Source of the DNA: Scleromitrula shiraiana
Lineage: Eukaryota; Ascomycota; Leotiomycetes; Helotiales; Sclerotiniaceae
Assembly (NCBI GenBank): GCA_028455995.1
Contig: JABELC010000008.1
Coordinates: 681,501-745,500 of the forward strand
Direction: 5' to 3'
DNA: 64,000 nucleotides
The notes under the pieces were generated by a model, which ran no database searches, was not told where the DNA came from, and worked only from the letters and a program-made list of their open reading frames with translations. Position 1 is the first letter of the stretch. Each line of letters opens with the position of its first letter. This document shows, piece after piece, positions 12,147 to 22,464 of this stretch. Both the position numbers and the translations under genes were made by a program.

Positions 12147-13334
12147 ATGGCGAAAACCAAACCCGGCAACAAGAAAGACAAAAAGCAAGAAAAGGCAGCT
12201 CTCAATCGGGCCTCCGGAAAATCCTCAAAAGTCACTTCACCGCCCGCAAATCCAATGGATTTATTATTGAAAGCTACGAAATGTCTGCAAGAAGGAGATA
12301 TTGAAGGTTCTGTTCCGTTTGCGAAACGAGCATTGGGATTGGTGAATATTGAGAGTGTCGAGGCATTACCGGCGTTAAATTTACTGGGTGAGGTTCATGT
12401 CGAATTGGGTGATATAGATTCTGCGAGACAATACTTTATGCAAGCAGCAGTTATAGATGAGGATGGAGAGTTGGGCGAGGATGTTGGTGGAGGAGCAGAA
12501 AAATTTCTCTGGTTGGCACAATTGAGCGAGGAAGGTGGAGAGGATAGTGTAGGGTGGTATGAGAAGGGGGCTGTGAGTTTGAAAGCACACATTCAGATTT
12601 TGTTGGATAGGAAACAGCTGGATGCGGAGGGACAGGCATTGTTAGAGGAGAAGAGAAGGAAATTAGCAGTGGCACTGTGTGGAGTTGTGGAGGTTTATAT
12701 GACGGATTTGTCGTGGGAAGAGGACGCTGAACAAAAGTGTGAGACATTGGTTACAGAGGCTACTATGGTTGCACCTAATTACCCCGAACCTTGGCAGACT
12801 TTGGCAAATGTTAGGATATCACAATCGAGATTAGAAGATGCTCAAGCAGCATTGAAGAGGAGTTTAGATTTGTGGAAGGATCTACCCCCTGAAGATGACG
12901 TTGTCCCGGATTTCCCTACGAAGGTCAGTCTAGCAAGACTGTTGATGGAAGCGGACATGGACACAGACGCAATTGAAGTCTTGGAGCGCCTGGTTGGTGA
13001 AGATGATACCAGTGTTGAGGTTTGGTATTTGGGAGGTTGGGGACTATATGTCATGGGCGAGAAACAAAAGAATGGAGAGCAAAAGACCAATGGCGATGGT
13101 GAGAATTGGAAGATTTCGTGGATCTCGAGTCGACAATGGCTGAATCAGAGTCTCCGATTATTTCAGCAACAAGATTATGAAGATGAAAGATTAGGTTCCC
13201 ATGCTAAGGAGCTAGTTTCGATTTTAAATAAGGAGCTTGGGGATGATGGAGGCAATGAAGATTTGGAAGAAGAGGGTGGAGATTGGGAGGATGAGGATGG
13301 TAGCGATGAAGATGAAGAAATGGCCGAAGCATAG
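12147..13334 (+). CDS. ACL4: TPR protein, Acl4-type chaperone of ribosomal protein uL4
   Basis: Intronless, 395 residues. The family captures nascent ribosomal protein Rpl4/uL4 and carries it to pre-60S particles in the nucleus. The N-terminus is very basic (KPGNKKDKKQEK), followed by tandem TPR-like helical pairs from about residue 30 to 320 (for example ALNLLGEVHVELGDIDSARQ and PWQTLANVRISQSRLEDAQ). The C-terminus is a strongly acidic tail (WEDEDGSDEDEEMAEA). This basic-TPR-acidic order is typical of fungal Acl4. It is followed tail-to-tail by GIR2. Assignment rests on architecture and recognised segments; another assembly TPR protein is possible but less likely. Confidence 0.8.
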   Translation: MAKTKPGNKKDKKQEKAALNRASGKSSKVTSPPANPMDLLLKATKCLQEGDIEGSVPFAKRALGLVNIESVEALPALNLLGEVHVELGDIDSARQYFMQAAVIDEDGELGEDVGGGAEKFLWLAQLSEEGGEDSVGWYEKGAVSLKAHIQILLDRKQLDAEGQALLEEKRRKLAVALCGVVEVYMTDLSWEEDAEQKCETLVTEATMVAPNYPEPWQTLANVRISQSRLEDAQAALKRSLDLWKDLPPEDDVVPDFPTKVSLARLLMEADMDTDAIEVLERLVGEDDTSVEVWYLGGWGLYVMGEKQKNGEQKTNGDGENWKISWISSRQWLNQSLRLFQQQDYEDERLGSHAKELVSILNKELGDDGGNEDLEEEGGDWEDEDGSDEDEEMAEA

Positions 13335-13636
13335 TGGGGAACTCGTTTCATGGGATAGGACACCTGAAAAGTTATTGGATCATGAATGAAGGGCTATCTA
13401 ATGATTATATCCATGGCGTTTATGTGTGAGGTATAGCAGCATAAATATTGTTGCTGGGACAGTAGATAATACGATAACTACTTCAAGCCAGCAAATTCTG
13501 AGCTGGGAAAATTCCCTCTTATTCTTTAATATGTCGTGTGTGTCCTTTATGAACAAGATCACCCATCAGATTTTGACATCCTAAACGCCAGCAATGCAAC
13601 TCCATAATCAGAAAAACTTCAACCATGTATATATGA
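13335..13636. other. Short convergent interval between ACL4 and GIR2
   Basis: About 300 bases holding the 3' ends of two convergent genes. The presumed 3' UTRs are AT-rich. No other feature is visible. Confidence 0.5.
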
Positions 13637-14434
13637 TCAAGCCTCAACCTTTAATTTCTCCACGCCTGCAACAGGGATATCATCAAAATCCTCGTCCTCT
13701 TCAATCTTCCCAGCCAAACCTCTCTCCCAAAGTTGCCTTCCTGTTAGCGCAACAGTTGTTTCCTTTCCTCTATTCCTCTTCTTTTCTGCCGCCTCTTCTT
13801 CCGCTTCCTCTTTGACTCTAACCTCCTCCATTTCCTGTCTAAATCCTTCCCTCCACTTCATGAATGATTCCCTTGTTACTGGCTCTCCGTGGAACTTCTT
13901 GTTCTCTTCGGCTTCTGCTGCTAAGATCTTCTGTTCATGTTCGTTCCTCTCTGCGTCTTGTCTTTGCGCGACGAGTTGCTCGGCATTTTCCTTCAACGTA
14001 GATACCAATGTAAATATCATTGCCATCCCCATATTCTCCTCGATAGTCTCGGACAATCCATCGAGTAGCGTTTGTTTGTCAGAAGCTACGCTAAAGAATG
14101 GATGGACTGGCGCATTTGGCGTGGGTAACAAGTCTAAGATTGGTGGTTCTTCGGGATATCCTTCAGGATACTTCACCTGTAGGAGGATAGTTGGTGGCTC
14201 TGATTCATCGCCTTCGCCATTTAATATATCAAGAAGGATAGATACTCGATATTCGGTTTCTGAGATGTCTGTAAAAAGTGTTAATAGTGGTGCGGGGAAT
14301 CTTACCGTCGACAAGATGTCGGCGGCGAGACTCCCATAGGAGGGTTTCTTTCAAGGAAGATACATACCATGAATTTCATCAGGAAAAATACTATCTAGTA
14401 CTTCTCTCTCCTCAACCTGTTCTTCTCTACCCAT
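13637..14434 (-). CDS. GIR2: RWD-domain protein Gir2/RWDD1, partner of DRG GTPase
   Basis: Exons 14368-14434 and 13637-14268 (99 bp intron) encode 232 residues. Residues 1 to about 110 form an RWD domain, with the characteristic YPEGYPEEPP turn and an N-terminal helix (EEREVLDSIFPDEI). This is followed by a charged coiled-coil region and the C-terminal motif LTGRQLWERGLAG, shared by Gir2/RWDD1/DFRP2 proteins. In yeast Gir2 stabilises the Rbg2 GTPase on ribosomes and can bind Gcn1, competing with Gcn2. The start at 14434 is the only one giving the full RWD helix. Its promoter is shared with PUF6 on the other side of a 167 bp gap. Confidence 0.9.
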
Positions 14435-14601
14435 TTTGTAAACTGCTCTTCTGGTGTTTTACCAACAGAAGATTTCGTGGGGTTGATATGTTCCAAGATA
14501 GGTTAGCGCCGATTTAAAAAGTTTATCTTTTATCGGGCTCTTCAGAAAAAAAAGTTCCAAATTATCCGACCTGTGCAAACCGCATCACAATTAAGTTGAA
14601 A
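14435..14601. promoter_or_regulatory. 167 bp divergent promoter between GIR2 and PUF6
   Basis: The translation starts of two divergent translation/ribosome-biogenesis genes are 167 bases apart, so they probably share a nucleosome-free region. An A-rich tract lies near 14546-14553. No PAC or RRPE motif is evident. Confidence 0.5.
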
Positions 14602-16787
14602 ATGCCTTCAGCAACGACTAAATCGACCGTGGTCACTGGTTTGAAAAGGAAATCTGCGCCAGTAAAGAATGATAAGGTGAAGGAAAGCAAAAAGGCGAAG
14701 ATTGATACTGGTCGTAAGGAAAAAGCTACCAAGCCCAAGGCAAAACCTGTGAAGAAGGTCGAGTCCAGTGAAGAGGATTCGGATGAGGACTCAGATGGCG
14801 GAGTAGGATTAGATTCTGCTTCTGCAGATGGGTCGGATATTGAGGATAGCACAGAAGATGTTACAATGGCAGAGGGTGTACATCCTGACAGAGTCAAGGC
14901 TGTAGTCGCGAATAGTAAGTAGTCGATTTCCGAAAATCGTATACTTTATGTTAATCAGGTATAGGTCAATCTTCAAAGGAAGCACATGCAAAACAAAAGC
15001 AATTGGCGCAAGAGAGAAAAGCTGCAAAGCCTCTAGCAGACCAATTGGCACGTACGAAGAAAATTTGGGAACGCCTACGCCGAAAGTCGCACGTCCCAAA
15101 AGATGAGAGAAAAGAATTGGTTGAGGAATTATTCGAGATTATTACAGGCAGAGTAAAGGATTTCGTCTTAAAGCACGATAGTGTTAGAGTTGTTCAAACT
15201 GCTATCAAATATGCAACCCCAGACCAGAAACGAATGATTGCAAAGGAGCTCGCTGGAACATACCGTCAACTCGCCGAGAGCAGATACGCTAAGTTCTTGA
15301 TTGGCAAATTGTTGGTTCAAGGAGATGATGAAATTAGAGATACCATTGTACCGGAGTTCTATGGCCACGTTCGTCGACTTATAAAGCATCCTGAAGCTGG
15401 CTGGATTCTTGATGACATCTACCGTGGGGTGGCTACCAAGCAGCAGAGAGCTATCATTCTTCGAGAATGGTACGGTGCCGAATTTTCGCTTCTCGAAAGA
15501 GATGATGCCAAGGTCTCTGGAGAATTATCAGAAATATTAGCAGCTGAGCCTGGAAAGAGGGCTCCGATTATGAGATATTTGCAAGAGATGATCAACCACT
15601 TAATCCAGAAGAAAACTTATGGATTCACACTTCTTCATGACGCTATGTTGCAGTATTTCCTTAATGCTAAGCAAGGCACTGAGGAGATCACAGACTTCAT
15701 AGAACTATTGAAGGGTGACGAAGAAGGAGACTTGATGAAGAATCTGGCATTTACCAAACCTGGAGCACGAGTGGTTTCTCTCGCTCTAGCATACGGTACA
15801 GCTAAGGACAGGAAGCACATGCTAAAGATGTACAAAGATACATTACAGGCAATGGCAGGGGATCCTAATGGACATGTTGTCATCCTTACTGCATATGAAG
15901 TTATCGACGACACTGTCTTGACTGCAAAATCTATCTTCCCAGAATTACTCAGCAAAGACGAGGACAAACAAATCGAGAATACTGTGTTCTCTGCAAATGA
16001 TCTCAACGCTCGCACTACCCTCCTATATCTTTTCCAAGGCCGCTCCAAGTCGTTATTTCCAGCCAGTCATAACTCGGATCTTGAGATTTTAGCCGAAATC
16101 GACAATGTTCGCACTACCACAAGTAAAAAGGATCCCGAAATTAGACGACAAGAATTAGCCAAAGCATTGTCACCCTATTTATTGAAAGCCATTGCCGCTG
16201 CCGCAAAAGACTTAATTGCTACATCTTTCGGGTGTCAGTTTATTACCGAGGTTCTCTTTGGCGCTGAAGGAGATAAATCAGCAGCTCTCCAAGCTATTGC
16301 GGAAGCTGTCTCTGGAGATCCAACTTATGTCCAGCCTCCTACCGAGGAAGGAATAACTAGCGAAGAGCCCCCTTCGCATATTGCCAGTACACCATTTGGT
16401 GGTAAGATGATCAAAGCTCTCATCGCAGGTGGTCGTTTTGATCCCGCAACTAAATCTATCGTACCAATTGTGCCAGCGCTGGACTTCGCCAATATTCTCT
16501 ACCCCCATATTAAGGACTATATCATCGAATGGGCTACAGGAGCAAGTTCATTCGTGGTAGTGGCACTCATGGAATCCGAATCCTTCGACAACAAGGACGA
16601 GGTTAAGAAAGTTTTGACGAAGAAGAAAAAGGTCTTGGAGAAGGCTGCGAAGGAGGAGACGGCAGAGCAGAAATCTAGGAGGGAAGAAGCCGCTGAGAAA
16701 GCACAAGGGAAAGCCAAGAAATCAAAGGGCGGAAAGGAGAAGGAGGTGGGCAATAAGGGTGCTGCGTTGTTGTTGGCGATGATTTGA
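14602..16787 (+). CDS. PUF6: Pumilio-family protein Puf6/PUM3, 60S biogenesis
   Basis: Exon 1 is 14602-14914. Exon 2 starts at 14959 or 14965 and ends at 16787; both acceptors keep frame and differ by two residues, giving about 730 residues. Puf6 proteins bind RNA through PUF repeats and act in the nucleolus in 7S rRNA processing and 60S assembly; in yeast the protein also represses ASH1 mRNA. The N-terminus is a Lys-rich, then acidic, low-complexity tail (EEDSDEDSDGG). It is followed by a segment with the family signature KKIWERLRRKSHVPKDER and PUF-type helices (DSVRVVQTAIKYAT, SRYAKFLIGKLL). The CPL-type domain is in the second half, and a Lys-rich tail ends the protein. The ATG at 14602 is the first in frame. 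Confidence 0.93.
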
Positions 16788-17222
16788 GCGGGAAATGCAT
16801 ACTTGTAATGTTCTTGTTGATACCTGCGTGGGTCGGGCTTAATCAGTGGATGCATGAATGATTTAGAATACTATGTTCGGAGTTGGCGTTAGAAAGAAAA
16901 GGGGGGAATGAAAAAGTGTTGTACAAGTATTTCGGAACTCAGAAGTATATAAAATCAATCACAGAGAATAAAGTTTTGACCACCAATTTCTTTCTGCGAC
17001 ATGACCGCCCTTTGAGATCAGTTTCATAGAATTTTAACTAATAAATTAGGGGTATCCAAATCGATATCTAATTACAAAGTTTGCTTGAATCCTGAAAATA
17101 CATTCTATCCTTCTATTCTTCACCATTCTTCTTGGTATCAATATTTCTCCAAAAATTGACAACACCTCTTCCCAGTCTATCTGATAAAATCTCAAGATAA
17201 TCTTTAGATGTGAATAGGGAAA
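16788..17222. other. Convergent interval between PUF6 and the AEC transporter
   Basis: Shared 3' flank of two convergent genes, AT-rich. No ORF or repeat of note. Confidence 0.5.
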
Positions 17223-18793
17223 TTAAATAGCCAAAGTAGCCTTCAAACTCGCCACAACAGCGAAGCAAATAATTGGCGAAATGGCATATGATACAGTAAC
17301 GAATTTCGCAATCGACATTTTCTCATCCTCATCTGCGCCGCTTACGTCTGCTAAAGCCGTGAGTTTTGTCGCTGGTGGTCCTACACAGTACACATATCAG
17401 TAAAAAGATCACACGCCGAGAGAAAGTAGAAGTAAAAGAAACATACCAGTTGGCAAAAGCATCATCACGAACCAAAGCATTGGATCATCATCCAACCAAT
17501 TCGTCTTCGAAGCAACCGCATAAATAACCCCAATACTAACGACCGGCCACAGGATAAAGCGAATAAAGAACACAGTGCTCACGACTCCCCATGCTAAATT
17601 GCCTCCCTTTTCTCCTTTCTTCATCTTCACTAAGCTTCCACTTAACTTGGCCCCTACGACGACGAGTTGCAATGCTGCGAACAACTCTCCGATATTCTTG
17701 ATTGAGCTTGTGAGCCAGGCTTTGAAAATCCCTCCTGAAGATGGCGAGGAAAAGAATGCTGTGTGGAGAGCGGGGACTAGTCCGATAAGTGCTCCGAGGA
17801 GTGCTCCAATCATTGGGGCGTTGATAAAACCTCCTACGGTACTAAAGAATTTCCGAAGAGGAGTAGGGAGTTTGTTCCATTGGGATTCGGATTCTTTGCC
17901 TGCGGTCGTCTTACGTATGGCGATGAAACGGGGTAATAGAGTAGTTGTTTCATTCGAGTATTCTTCTTCTTCTTCCGCGGTTCGTCCATCGGAGTTAGTT
18001 GGGTTTGCATGTTCTTCGTCACTTTCGGTAGTTGAGGGGTTGCTGTCTGCATCTGAATCTTCTTGTTTTTCGGGTGATTCTTCATCATCAAGAAGTTTGG
18101 GTCCAATGGCAAATGTTAGACTGTTTCCTACCGTTGAGGATATGAGAAAGTAGGATTTTGCTCGGCTTAATGCTGCAGCGCTGGTGTCATCGCCACCTTT
18201 GGTTAGGTTTTCTAAAATTCCAGCTGTATCGAGTGCTTGAATTAGGAGAAGAGGTAAGGCGGTTGTATTATTAAAACATACTAGAAAAGGGTTAGTAGGA
18301 GATTCTTTTGCGCTTCACAAGAGGGTGTATAAATTCATAAGCCATCTGCATATGATCCAAGTCAAAGGATGGGTCATGGATAAATACATCCCCCAGTGGT
18401 TATTGGAGGACCTCACTAGCTGGCACGCTCCACGCGGGAAACTTAAAAACTCTTTTCAAGGCCATTCCCAATGCCATTGACAATAATGTATAGGCCAATG
18501 CCCATACTTGGATACCAATCAGCGATGTTCAAAAATGATTTGTTCGTATTCTACCCACTCAGAACTGGTACATATCGATATGCCGTTTCAAGCTTCAGTT
18601 CCGACCCAACATTGGTGATCAACAATGCTGGGAGGAACAACCTAACACAAGTTTTCGAAATATCTCTCGCAGAAGACTCTTTCAACAAATTAAATCTTGC
18701 TGCAATAGCTCCATAACTGATCGTTAAAAGCACCGTCAGGGACGCCTGAAGTGCACCGAGAAAGACAGTGACAACACCATCTGATTCGCCCAT
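17223..18793 (-). CDS. Auxin-efflux-carrier (AEC/PIN-like) family membrane transporter
   Basis: Exons 18559-18793, 18417-18506, 17447-18280 and 17223-17380 (introns 52, 136 and 66 bp) encode 438 residues. The N-terminal block has about five hydrophobic helices, including the conserved ICFNNTTALPLLLIQ segment (exon 3 start), typical of fungal AEC proteins. A hydrophilic acidic loop of about 90 residues (rich in D/E/S) follows. The C-terminal block of helices contains FINAPMIGALLGALIGLVP, also typical. Fungal members (such as yeast Ecm3 and Ylr152c) sit in internal membranes and their substrates are poorly known. A plant-like hormone role should not be assumed. The start at 18793 gives a complete first membrane helix. 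Confidence 0.88.
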
Positions 18794-19602
18794 ATTTGAA
18801 TTTGGAAATCGGGGATTGTGACAAGAAAGAATGGTAATATGACAGGGAGAGAATAATGAGAGTTACACCAGAGAAAAATGTCCAGAAACTTATCTATGAC
18901 ATTTGACGCGTTCCTTGAGACGGCACGGCTTCAAAGCTCCGTACGTCATTTTGACAGGGACTAATTAATAATAAGAGGCCAGCAAGGAACAACTTATAAG
19001 TGAATAAGAAAATACCAAGGTTCTCTGAGAAATCAAACTACATTGTATTGATTGTAATCTGATTCCATTAAGATGGATTTACTGCTGAGGCTCTTTTTGG
19101 ACGGGAAAGTAAAGTCAAAAAATACAAACTCTTGGCGTCGTGTCGAAGATCAACAATATGGTCACGTGTACAATCCAAGCCTAAATTATCTCTCGCTTTG
19201 ATCTTTTCATCACGATAACGTTTCCCTTATTGCACCTCCTAAGCCACTAGATTATCAAATAAACTGTTCAAATGTATATCTATGGCATTGTTAGCCGGCC
19301 GTAGCTACCGGGGGCAGAAAACGACCTGTCGGTGCTGGATGATGCGTACGCACATTATTGACCAACACAACGTATGATTGGCAAGATCAGAGGATGGCCA
19401 ATACCTGGCAGGCTCTTATTTGAGAGAATATCAGAATGCTCTATGAATAGGTCGTTCTTGTTGGGGTATAAGTGGCTTGGTTGGAATTCTGGTTTGCTAT
19501 TTCGGAGCATCTCTCCAGTTGAAAGTACCTAAACCATCCCAGCAGGACAAGGTAAGCATTGAGCTCATTACATTTTGCAGTGCCCCATTCTCAGGGCACT
19601 TA

Positions 19603-19990
19603 TATGCAATGTAACATCATGATGAGGGAATCAAGACTGCAGCAGCATCCATGTTACATGGTTTTCAGGGAAAATGAGAAACAAAAATCTAGTTTTGAAA
19701 AGCTTCTAACGGATAACAACAATCCAACGTCGTTTCCCCAAATTCAAGAATCCCCCGAGCTAGTGCCGGTCATGAAGGCCGATCGTTCGGATGAGCTTAC
19801 CAGATTTTCTATTCCGAAGTACCTCGAGTTGACCAATAAGGACCTCTATCACAGTCTTGTAGCACATCAATGTGATGTTGACGGATCACCACCCATGCTC
19901 ACTCGCCACCTACAAGCTACAGCCACGACAGAAGAAACATGGAGCAGTTACCATAGTTTGGACATGCTATTGCATGCTTTCCCATCTTGA
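19603..19990 (+). CDS. Doubtful hypothetical protein
   Basis: An ATG-initiated frame of 128 codons (MQCNIMM...) with no recognised domain. The frame stays open upstream to about 19559 without another ATG, and a TTTTGCAG acceptor-like site precedes it, so it could be the last exon of an unrecognised gene or a remnant. It is polar with no signal peptide. It is reported because it is the longest open frame in a 2.5 kb gap; it may be spurious. Confidence 0.2.
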
Positions 19991-21232
19991 TAGGTGATAT
20001 CTATTATTAGATAGCTTTCCTCCCCTGCATTCTCCACATTCCGTCTGTCGATTTTGTATCTGATCATCAGGGTGTATAACTAATTTCAGCTCCGTTAAAG
20101 ATGAGTGCGAAATTGAACACAAACTATGAACATCCGCTCATACTTGTCTGGACAAGCGAAAGCCATATTACTACTCATATGGCTTTTAAGATTGCTCCTC
20201 GAATTTGATCGCCCACAAGTTTGTATAACATCGACCCCAGAAATCACACAGTGACGACGATATGCATGGGTCATAAACTTTCTAGCCTTTCCATGCTCTC
20301 AGCTCTTTCAAACAATAATTGTTGGACAGCTTGAATTCGCATTATCGAATCATGTATACTCTGGATAGTCATATACTATTGCTGAGCTTTGATCGGTCTA
20401 GTATACAAACCACAGGCTTAACAATAATATTTACCACGAACTACAACTTTACCATACCATAAAGTCCGATCGTACCCAATTCTTAACCTTTGTTAAGCAG
20501 GTGAGTTGGGGAGAGGGAGGGGGCGATCGTTGAACCTAGATTTTATCATTAGCAGGGTGTTGTTTGGCATGACGCAGATCTCGTTGATATATCTACCCCT
20601 ATCCTTAGGTGTCTGGAACTGAAAGAATATGTGGCGAAAGTATATCACAATACCAATATGCCAGGAACCGGCAGCCCCTGCATTACAGATCGAATTTCGT
20701 TCTATTGGCATTAGAGCATCTGAAATTTATAGCCATCTCTTTTATATGGACTTACTCTTATGATCGACTTCAGAATTCCCGGAACAACAATACCTTCCAT
20801 CATGTCTTTCCAGAATTGGCTGGAATCTTACGAGTAAGGTTGGCAGGTTAAAGATAAATTTTTGTCCTGACTAACGTACATCGAGTTAGGTACTCTACAC
20901 ATACTAGCTCATTATGCCCCACCGGTAGTTCAATCCCAAGTTACCACTATTATAACGTCCGTTAGCTCCCAGCTAGCAACTATGATAGATCGATTGGCCA
21001 AGTGATATCATCTATTCGGAGAAGCAAGCTCGTGTTTTGTTGAGATGGACAGATCAATAAGGATGAATCATCATACCCCTTCATATAGGTATCTTCTTTT
21101 TGTACATGGATTCTGACCATCAATAATATCAATAACCTCATAAACCCTACCTATAATACTTTTATGAACATACCACAGTGTACCAACATTTTTCAAGTAA
21201 GAGATCGGAAGTTTAATCTGGGAAGAAGAGGT

Positions 21233-21240
21233 ATATAAGA
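21233..21240 (+). promoter_or_regulatory. TATA box of hydrophobin gene
   Basis: GTATATAA lies about 115 bases before the hydrophobin ATG, at the distance usual for a highly expressed fungal gene. It indicates an intact promoter in front of a gene with a damaged splice site. Confidence 0.5.
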
Positions 21241-21354
21241 AGAAGAATTACCTTTGGATTCAAGCCATCATTCTCATATCATTCACTTTCATCTAAATCC
21301 ACGCAACTCGTTAAATTCAAACCATCTTACATTTGTACATACACAACCGTGGCC

Positions 21355-21768
21355 ATGAACTCAATCATCACGATCGCCATTTGTGGCTTCTTTTCCACAA
21401 CCATTGCTATGCCAGCTATGAATAGTCGCCAAGCAGTTCTTTGCAACAGCCTCAGTTCGCCACAATGCTGCGATGTGAATGTTCTCGGCGTTGCAGACTT
21501 GAACTGTGAAACTCTTATGCATCTACAATTCTTCTATCTCTTACAACAACAGGACTGATTATAGAAATTCTAGCACTAACTGTTCCCACGTCTGTGGCAG
21601 AATTCAACGGCATATGTGCCAGTGTTGGAAAGATCGATATATGTTGCCTCCTTCCTATTGTATGTAGTCCTTCTTTCTGGGTGACTTCTTGATTCTTATA
21701 CCTGCATATACTAATGTCAATTTAAGTTGGAGCAAGCACTTATTTGCACATCCCCGGACTCTTCATAG
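21355..21768 (+). CDS. Class II hydrophobin with defective first intron donor
   Basis: Small secreted amphipathic protein that coats aerial surfaces. A signal peptide (MNSIITIAICGFFSTTIA) is followed by the eight-cysteine pattern: one Cys, CC after seven residues, then eleven to Cys4; exon 2 supplies Cys5 and the CC pair, exon 3 the last Cys and ends CTSPDSS. Exons by homology to the family are 21355-21514, 21574-21659 and 21727-21768, for 95 residues. Intron 2 has a good GTATGT donor. Intron 1 (21515-21573) would have to start TTATGC rather than GTATGC: only this junction restores the Cys4-X16-Cys5 spacing and a CETP motif. Without splicing, translation runs to a TGA at about 21556 and loses four cysteines. 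It may be a pseudogene, a null allele or a sequence error. Confidence 0.8.
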
Positions 21769-22464
21769 GGACTAAATCCGGAGATTTTGGCAATTCAGGC
21801 TCCCTCCCACTCAAGTTTCCACTCCATCCAATATTACATTTTTTTTGGAGTTTATTTGGTCTGTCATTATCGATGAGTTCGATTCTTTTTCGCTGGCGTA
21901 GGAAACAATTCATGGAGTTTGGGAAATGAGCACATAAGCAATAACGTGTTTGTACGAAGTAACACTGTATCTGATCAATTGAACCACCTTGTCTGGTTAT
22001 TTTGGTATCTTAGACCGGTCTGTCCATATTGTCTGTTTAGTTTATTTTAAATAATATACAGAGTTTAATTCTAATCAAACGTACCGGTATAGCTCATGCT
22101 CTAGTGCTTTCATGAAAAACTTCCATTGGTAAGCGTCACTACATTTTTGATTTTCGCATTTTCCAATAGTATGGGTATGGAACACTACCTTTAGAACATC
22201 TTGTTCATTAATATACCAACAAAAGCATTAGGGACATGATGATGGTTGAACTAATCATTTGAACTAAACTAATCCTGCTCTCGCGCGAACTAAATAGATC
22301 CGGTCCATTGATGGGCACGTCTAATTTCTGACAAATCAGCTCCGCAATCCCGAAAAATCTGACTGCTCACCGTTACCCTATCTTCACGAGTCCTATCATA
22401 ACAAAGCCGGCTTTATCTCTCTTACCAACTAGTATCGAGCTATAAATATTTTTCTTAATCGATT
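21769..22464. other. Intergenic, promoter side of MFS transporter
   Basis: AT-rich, with no convincing ORF. It holds the hydrophobin 3' flank and the upstream region of the MFS gene. Confidence 0.5.

Larger units (their letters stand above)
18794..21354. other. 2.6 kb intergenic region with weak ORF
   Basis: It contains the upstream region of the AEC gene and the upstream region of the hydrophobin. Apart from a doubtful 128-codon ORF at 19603, only short frames occur. No terminal repeats or transposase fragments are seen. Confidence 0.45.
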
